Assembly: GCA_002682825.1 (NCBI GenBank)
Contig: NOKP01000020.1
Span: 1,116,001-1,180,000 of the forward strand
DNA from: Neonectria sp. B-13
Taxonomy: Eukaryota > Ascomycota > Sordariomycetes > Hypocreales > Nectriaceae
DNA length: 64,000 bases
Direction: 5' to 3'
Position numbers and translations under genes: made by a program. The first letter of the stretch is position 1. Each line of letters starts with the position of its first letter. This document shows positions 58,870-64,000 of this stretch, piece after piece. The notes below the pieces were generated by a model that ran no database searches, was not told where the DNA came from, and saw only the letters and a program-made list of their open reading frames with translations.

Positions 58870-60510
58870 ATGTCCCCCACAAAGTCATGGCGGCCGCTGC
58901 CGCTACCCTCTTCGCCTGATCTGCCTGCACTGCTCGTCTCCGTCGATATCGACACGGCAGCGTACACGGTCCATGTCACCGACATGGCGAACATGTGGGC
59001 CGAGAGCCTCGATCGGAAGGCCATCTGCATCAGGGGCTGGAGTGAGAACACCAGCATCGATCCGAGTGACACGCCGGACAACATGGTCAAGTTCTTGACT
59101 AGTCTCAAAAGCGCATTGGATACGTCTCAGTCCGGCCACGACCAGACGGGGCTGCAGCTGACCCGTGCTTCCAAGTCGGATGCAGGGGATGGCGGACTCA
59201 CTTTGAAGATTACGTGTGAGCTGCCAGGGCTCAAGCCATTAGAATGGCCTATGCATTTGCAGAAATCGCCTGCATCTTCCATTGCAACAGACCTCGTCCT
59301 TCCTCTGGTGCAAGTTCACCTTACAAGACACAAGGAGGTGGAGTCTCTGGTCCGCATGTTGAGCCACAAAGATGCAGTCCTGAACAAGTTGTTGGACAAG
59401 CTGGACGCCATGGGCACAGGATTAGAGCAAGTGTTCAACCCCCTATCCGGGAAGAAGAAGGTGTCCAGGGCTGCCGCTGAGGACAAAGTCCCCGGTCTCG
59501 CGCCGTTTAACCGCCGGCGTTGGAAATCCGATGTATCAGACAGCGTCGACGGCCCAAGCAACACAGAGTCGTTGGTCAGGGACGTCTTTGGGGGCGAAGG
59601 ACTACACTTTGAGTCTGCAATAGCCGTTGAAGAGTCACCCCAGCTGGATCGATGGTGGCAAGAGTTCAGTGGAGCATCATCTTTGGAGAAGCTCTCGCAA
59701 CGGAAAGCTATCGTATCGAAAGAGGACTCTTCACTTCTCCCAGAGGAATCCATGGATGTTGGGGATGACGACTTTCAAGTTCAGGCCACTCCAACCCACC
59801 TTGCGACTAGACAGAATCCCCCAGCAAAGAGGAATGAGCCTTTGCCGGATGATGCTTCCACAGAAGAAGAACCGGAGTCTCCTCCGCCGGCTAGAAACAC
59901 CCGAATAATCCCCTCTGAGACACGGAAACCGGAGACCAGGAAACCCGCTTCGCGGCTAGGGACACTCGGCCGAAAAAAGCAGTCGCCTCCGGCTCGCTCC
60001 CCCAGTCCTGTACCAAGCCCTCCAAAGACACGGGGTGCGAGCCAGAAGGCCGATGACTCCGAGACAGCATCAGAGGCAGATGACGATGGTGAAACTTCAT
60101 CGCTTCCAGACAACGACCAACCCCCGTCGTCCCCTCCGCCTCCGCCAAAGCCTGCCCCAAAGAAAGGCGGCCTCGGACGCATTGGTGGCCCAAAGGCTAA
60201 GCAACCTGAAATGGAGCCAGCCGAAACACCCGAACGGGACGCTGGTGAGACATCTGCACAACCGACCGCTCGGCCCGCCCCCAGAAAGCTGGGTGTGATT
60301 GGGAAGAAGAAAGGAAATGAGGCCAGCCCTGTGGCACTGGTGGCAGATGAGAGTAGAGGTCGCAGTCGAGCCCCGGCTGTTAAAGAGGAGGATAAGGCGA
60401 AGCCTAGGGAAACATCAAAGGAGAGAGCAGACCGTAAGCGAGAGGAACTCAAGAAGGAGCTGGAGAGGAAAGCGGCTGCTGGCCCAGTCAAGAAGAAGAG
60501 GAAGTTCTAG
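58870..60510 (+). CDS. nej1: XLF / Nej1-like non-homologous end-joining factor
   Basis: Partner of XRCC4/Lif1 and DNA ligase IV in double-strand break joining, acting in the nucleus. Single exon, 546 residues. The N-terminal XLF head is about 1-125 (SWRPLPLPSSPDLPALLVSV, then DTAAYTVHVTDMANMWAESL and FLTSLKSALD). A helical stalk follows at about 135-200 (LVLPLVQVHLTRHKEVESLV, NKLLDKLDAMGTGLEQVF). The rest is disordered: Pro-rich SPPPPPKPAPKKGGLG, two similar KLGVIGKKK/RLGTLGRKK/GLGRIGGPK patches, and a helical Lys/Glu end (ERADRKREELKKELERKAAA) closing with the basic KKKRKF. A basic C-terminus of this type is the Ku-binding motif in XLF proteins. It is longer than human XLF (299), as usual in filamentous fungi. 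Confidence 0.88.
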   Translation: MSPTKSWRPLPLPSSPDLPALLVSVDIDTAAYTVHVTDMANMWAESLDRKAICIRGWSENTSIDPSDTPDNMVKFLTSLKSALDTSQSGHDQTGLQLTRASKSDAGDGGLTLKITCELPGLKPLEWPMHLQKSPASSIATDLVLPLVQVHLTRHKEVESLVRMLSHKDAVLNKLLDKLDAMGTGLEQVFNPLSGKKKVSRAAAEDKVPGLAPFNRRRWKSDVSDSVDGPSNTESLVRDVFGGEGLHFESAIAVEESPQLDRWWQEFSGASSLEKLSQRKAIVSKEDSSLLPEESMDVGDDDFQVQATPTHLATRQNPPAKRNEPLPDDASTEEEPESPPPARNTRIIPSETRKPETRKPASRLGTLGRKKQSPPARSPSPVPSPPKTRGASQKADDSETASEADDDGETSSLPDNDQPPSSPPPPPKPAPKKGGLGRIGGPKAKQPEMEPAETPERDAGETSAQPTARPAPRKLGVIGKKKGNEASPVALVADESRGRSRAPAVKEEDKAKPRETSKERADRKREELKKELERKAAAGPVKKKRKF

Positions 60511-61035
60511 GCGTCTCTTCTACCTGTTTCTAGGACCGCGAAAACACAAACAAAGAGCGAAACAAAGGGTACAACGTATGGGGGTTGGTTCTGGTACCCT
60601 CCCGGTCAGGAATTGGATCATCAGAGTCGAAAGGAGAACGGGTCAATGAAATCTACGATTATAGGAAAACCCTGGAAGCCCGGACATGAAGCATTTCAAT
60701 GTTGAGAATAGACTGCCGCCCGTCTAGTGCCCCCCCCCCCCAGATCTGCGGTTGAAGCCATATTACCACGCAGTTTCATAGCGCATGCAGTGCTCGCCGA
60801 GAGTAAGGTCAACTTCGTGGCACCGGGGTAGGCCAACGCATGGTGAACGTATCATCAAAGCTTCCAGGTGGACATGTTCTCAGTGAGAGTTGTGGGCTCG
60901 GTAGCAGTTCCGTCTCTGTTGAATTCGGACACCAGGGATCGCAATTGACAGGTGAACAACCAAGATACCACACCAATTATTCAAGTATCCACTCTGAAGA
61001 CTACTTTCTAACGTCAGCCCTCGATCATAGACCAA

Positions 61036-62076
61036 ATGGAGAGCTCAATGAACAGGAAGAACTACAATGGGCTGCTGGCTTCAAGCATACCTCATGACAA
61101 GACGAATTGCACGTCCAATGTCAGCCAACCCCTCCTGCCCTCTCGTGACATACCTACCCTTGACCTTTCTTCTGCCAAGGTAGGTTTGAATCAACCGCAG
61201 CAGTTGGACATCCCCTTGTACTCCAGCAGCTGTTCTAAACCAGGTCTGTACCTGCCGAGGTCTCTGTCACTGTCGCTCTACAATAGACTGCGAATGGGAT
61301 CGTATCTACTTAGCCAAGGGAAGCAAACTCCTGGCGGTGATCAAGGGGATCCAGTTCCCTTGGGCCCTCCGATCTGCGTGTCAGCCTGTCGTCTCTTCCA
61401 GGTCAAGATTTCCAGAGGTGGTCGGACGGGTCACAGTGCTCCGGGTGGCTGCGCTGCAGGACGCCTACACACTCTGCTTGCAACATCGTACGATTCCGAA
61501 GACAAGGAGACAGGGGATCTGGGGGGTTGGATTGGGGGGACTGGGAGACCGGGACGGTTTCTGGGGATTTCTTGGGGTCTGAGTAGGGACGTCCTCCCCA
61601 GCCACAGCCTGGACATCTCGCCCCAACTCGACCTGCCGCCCTGTAGACTGGAAAACAATGCGCTGTGCGACAATGGACGCAGACGCCACAGTCATCGGAC
61701 GCCGTCGAGTCCGGATTCGACTGCTCTGACGGGTGCGCGCCTGGTGCAGCGCCAAGCCCAACGAAGGAGGGCCTCAGCCAACGTGGACCGCAGACTCTCA
61801 GGCGCGACGGTGTGGACACTGCGCAAGTGCTGCAGCAAGGGTGGTTATTCGACGGTGGCAAGTGGGTGGGATGTTTATCTCATATCTCATATGGCTGCCG
61901 GCGGGAGCCTGATGCTGCTTTCGCTCGACATGGAAAAGACGCGGGACGGCATCATGCTGGCCTGGGGGGCAGGCTCGTGTCCGTCGAAGCAAACGTATGC
62001 AGGCTGCAATTTCGGTGAGACTCGCGGCCACGAGCCTAGCAGACGCGGTCCAGGTTACTGGCGAGGCAGTGCTTAA
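61036..62076 (+). CDS. Doubtful orphan ORF, 346 codons
   Basis: The longest unexplained frame in the window. The composition is Ser, Gly, Arg and Leu-rich, without hydrophobic core periodicity, domain motif, signal peptide or repeats. Antisense and other-phase frames of 80-152 codons overlap it, which suggests a chance stop-poor, GC-rich stretch. It starts with ATGGAGAGC about 530 bp after XLF. I list it so that it is not lost, not because I believe it codes. Confidence 0.15.
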   Translation: MESSMNRKNYNGLLASSIPHDKTNCTSNVSQPLLPSRDIPTLDLSSAKVGLNQPQQLDIPLYSSSCSKPGLYLPRSLSLSLYNRLRMGSYLLSQGKQTPGGDQGDPVPLGPPICVSACRLFQVKISRGGRTGHSAPGGCAAGRLHTLLATSYDSEDKETGDLGGWIGGTGRPGRFLGISWGLSRDVLPSHSLDISPQLDLPPCRLENNALCDNGRRRHSHRTPSSPDSTALTGARLVQRQAQRRRASANVDRRLSGATVWTLRKCCSKGGYSTVASGWDVYLISHMAAGGSLMLLSLDMEKTRDGIMLAWGAGSCPSKQTYAGCNFGETRGHEPSRRGPGYWRGSA

Positions 62077-62484
62077 AACAATATTGTCATCGGACTACAG
62101 TACAATGGCATGGCGGAGGGCCGATGGTGGATGGATGTACTTGGTACGGTGCTGCCCTACTATATGCTTCCCAAAAAGGGAGAACCCGTGCTCTTTCACG
62201 GGGCAATTCGAACAGCACGAAGCCATTACCGGGTGGGAAATTTCAATGACGAGGCCAGATCACCAACAGCCATTGGCATAACTGTGCCATTCGCTGTGGT
62301 GCGTCCAAAGGTGGTGCAGAGCGCTGATGAACCATGGACGGATGTTACTGCCTCCACTTGACAGTCTCCCAGCTACCCGGTTTCTGCGGGAGATCCTGGA
62401 GATGGGATCGCGATGTATCTCGATATCGGAGCGGCTGACACCGGACGCATGCAACCCATGTCATCCACGCATGCGCACTGCGCA

Positions 62485-62547
62485 GTACTGTACTGTACTG
62501 TACCGTACTGTTGCAAAGTTGTAAGTACTCAGTATTCGTACGAATAC
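62485..62547. repeat. (GTACT)n pentamer run and adjoining 16-bp palindrome
   Basis: Four to five GTACT-like pentamers (about 62485-62510) are followed by the perfect palindrome GTATTCGTACGAATAC at 62532-62547. Both are seen directly; no function is known. Confidence 0.7.
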
Positions 62548-64000
62548 GGATACCGCACGGCGCAGTATGGGACGCGGTCGCTGCCGGGGAGGGAGGGGTG
62601 GGGCCGGTGATCGTCTGTGAGATATGACAGCGGTCCGGTTCATGTGCAGGACGGCCAACGGACATGGCGTTTGTTGGTTTGCGGAGGGCGTCAAGGCGTC
62701 AAACGGAGGACAGGAAACCTGCAGGCTGCCAGGCTTTTCCAGGTTCCCCGGTGGTTACGCAACACCAGGCCGTGTGGTCTTCGCTGCGGATCCGTGTCCG
62801 CCTCCGAGCTTCAGCGTGGCTAGCCAGATTGCAATCCGTGCAGCTAGTTAGGTCGTCCCAGCCTGGTCGCTCCAGCCCGTCCATTCCCGGTCGGTGATCA
62901 CAGGTGCCCAGCTCCAATGGGCGATGGGCGAGATGGGATGGGCGGGAAAAGAGAAGAGGTTCAGATATGTTGTTCATCGCCATCCAACGAAGCCCCATTC
63001 GGGCCACTCCCTCAGCCAGGAACAGACCCAACAACCCGGAATTGCCTTCTCTCCACCGTGGCATGGCTCCGGGATGATTGAGGTTGCATCTGGCCTGAGA
63101 TCGATCCGATCGAATTACGCACAGGTCGAATACTGTGCGTTCACTGCGAACTCGGCCCACGCCCCCCGAGAAGCACGAAATACGGAACCTGCGCCAATCA
63201 ATGGCGCCCTCCTCGCACTACTCCCGATGGGTAACATGCGTCGGGACGCCAGGCCTACTACTCATGCCGCTTCACCAAGTCGTCCAGACTTTCGAGTCGT
63301 CAAGGGGATGTTACGAATACCTACGGTACTAGGCAGTTATCTGTCAAAGGCTCAGGCCGCCAGGCATGCAGTGGTGTCTCGACGGACTCGAGCCGGACTC
63401 AAGCACTAGCTGCCGTCATGTATGTCAGACAAACGGCCAGGAACAGAAGACTACGACTACACAACAGCACTATCTGCCCCTCTACGCCTCCCTATCTTGT
63501 GAGCTGTCACGGCACCTAGTGTTTCGTCCCTTGGCCATAGAGTTGAACCCTCCCGAGCTCTACGCCTCAAGGACGAGCTTGCGTCCGAATAAGATGCCCC
63601 ACACCACCGCTTGGGGGGGGCTGGTCATGCGCTACGTGCAGGCAATGAGGTTGCCAAATAGACTGGCCAAGTGCCAAGAAGCGACCCCTGGCCGTTCAAC
63701 CGTGTGTCCTCCTCCACTGAGGACCCGCGGACGACGCCGCCCACGTTGCCAACGCCTTCTCTCACGGTCTCTGTGCTAACCACACACCCTCAGCCGTTTG
63801 AGCTACCGCCTCACTCATCTTCGCCGCCCCGTCGTTTGGGAATAGCGGCACGCAGCAACCCGGAGGAGGGCCCACGGACCACCACGGAGCCTAGATGACG
63901 GCAGAGATGATTGTCATTTATCGTCATCAAGCAGAGCTTAATCCTCTTTCCTCTTGAGAAGCTCTAGTCAGGCTTGCAGTAGTATGGGACCAGCCGCCCC

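Larger units (their letters stand above)
60511..64000. other. Long 3' region, no secure gene
   Basis: About 3.5 kb after XLF. It has a C-run near 60730-60741, (GTACT)n at about 62485-62510 and a 16-bp palindrome at 62532-62547. A 346-codon frame at 61036-62076 is listed separately as doubtful; the other frames (62894-63409 and similar) have no motif. Confidence 0.45.

Noticed and set aside
63965..64000. Possible last codons of a minus-strand gene entering from the right edge (reads ...VPYYCKPD then stop)
   Set aside because: Only a dozen codons are visible, and with three frames a short open end is expected by chance.
1..64000. CRISPR arrays, prokaryotic operons, prophage or insertion sequences
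   Set aside because: Spliced genes, a nuclear intron-bearing tRNA and fungal protein families show a eukaryotic chromosome; no spaced direct repeats or transposase motifs were seen.

Overview
The window looks like nuclear DNA of a filamentous ascomycete (Pezizomycotina, probably Sordariomycetes; the class is inference). Introns are short (mostly 50-76 bp) with GTRNGN donors and CTRAC-like branch points. There are two Zn2Cys6 transcription factors and several fungus-type families (Mtc1/DUF5427, mndB-type beta-mannosidase, fungal XLF and SLX4), and long low-complexity intergenic stretches separate the genes. I could reconstruct about 20 protein genes and one intron-containing tRNA. Exon joins were derived by hand from splice signals, reading-frame phase and family conservation, and were not checked against RNA.

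Layout. 1-1227 (-): Zn2Cys6 activator running off the left edge. 4735-5289 (+): small four-span membrane protein, convergent with an orthodox aquaporin (5605-6596, -). 9981-11119 (-): D-2-hydroxyacid dehydrogenase. 11607-12525 (-): HSD10-like short-chain dehydrogenase. 13785-15005 (+): Rab4-like GTPase. 16199-18828 (+): GH2 beta-mannosidase B. 23119-24417 (+): secreted proteinase K-like subtilase. 26216-28082 (+): sugar transporter behind a cluster of CreA-type sites. 29367-31399 (+): malic enzyme. 31699-33280 (-): Mtc1/DUF5427. 34593-39165 (+): a 1505-residue nuclear protein with three repeat arrays. 40367-41389 (-): ribosomal protein uL14. 41971-42054 (+): tRNA-Lys(CUU). 42867-44074 (+): NUDT19-like Nudix hydrolase. 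44442-47462 (-): second Zn2Cys6 regulator, with a GC-AG intron.

The right part (51.7-60.5 kb) is a DNA-repair neighbourhood: SLX4 endonuclease scaffold (-), then ribosomal protein eS21 (+) fired from the same 381-bp divergent gap, a CPD photolyase with a mitochondrial-type leader (-), and the end-joining factor XLF/Nej1 (+). The remaining genes are mixed metabolism (malate/pyruvate, mannan and protein breakdown, sugar and water transport) and housekeeping. I see no secondary-metabolite cluster, transposon, CRISPR array or phage-like element. Large gaps (1.2-4.7, 6.6-10.0, 18.8-23.1, 47.5-51.0 and 60.5-64.0 kb) hold no gene I can defend.
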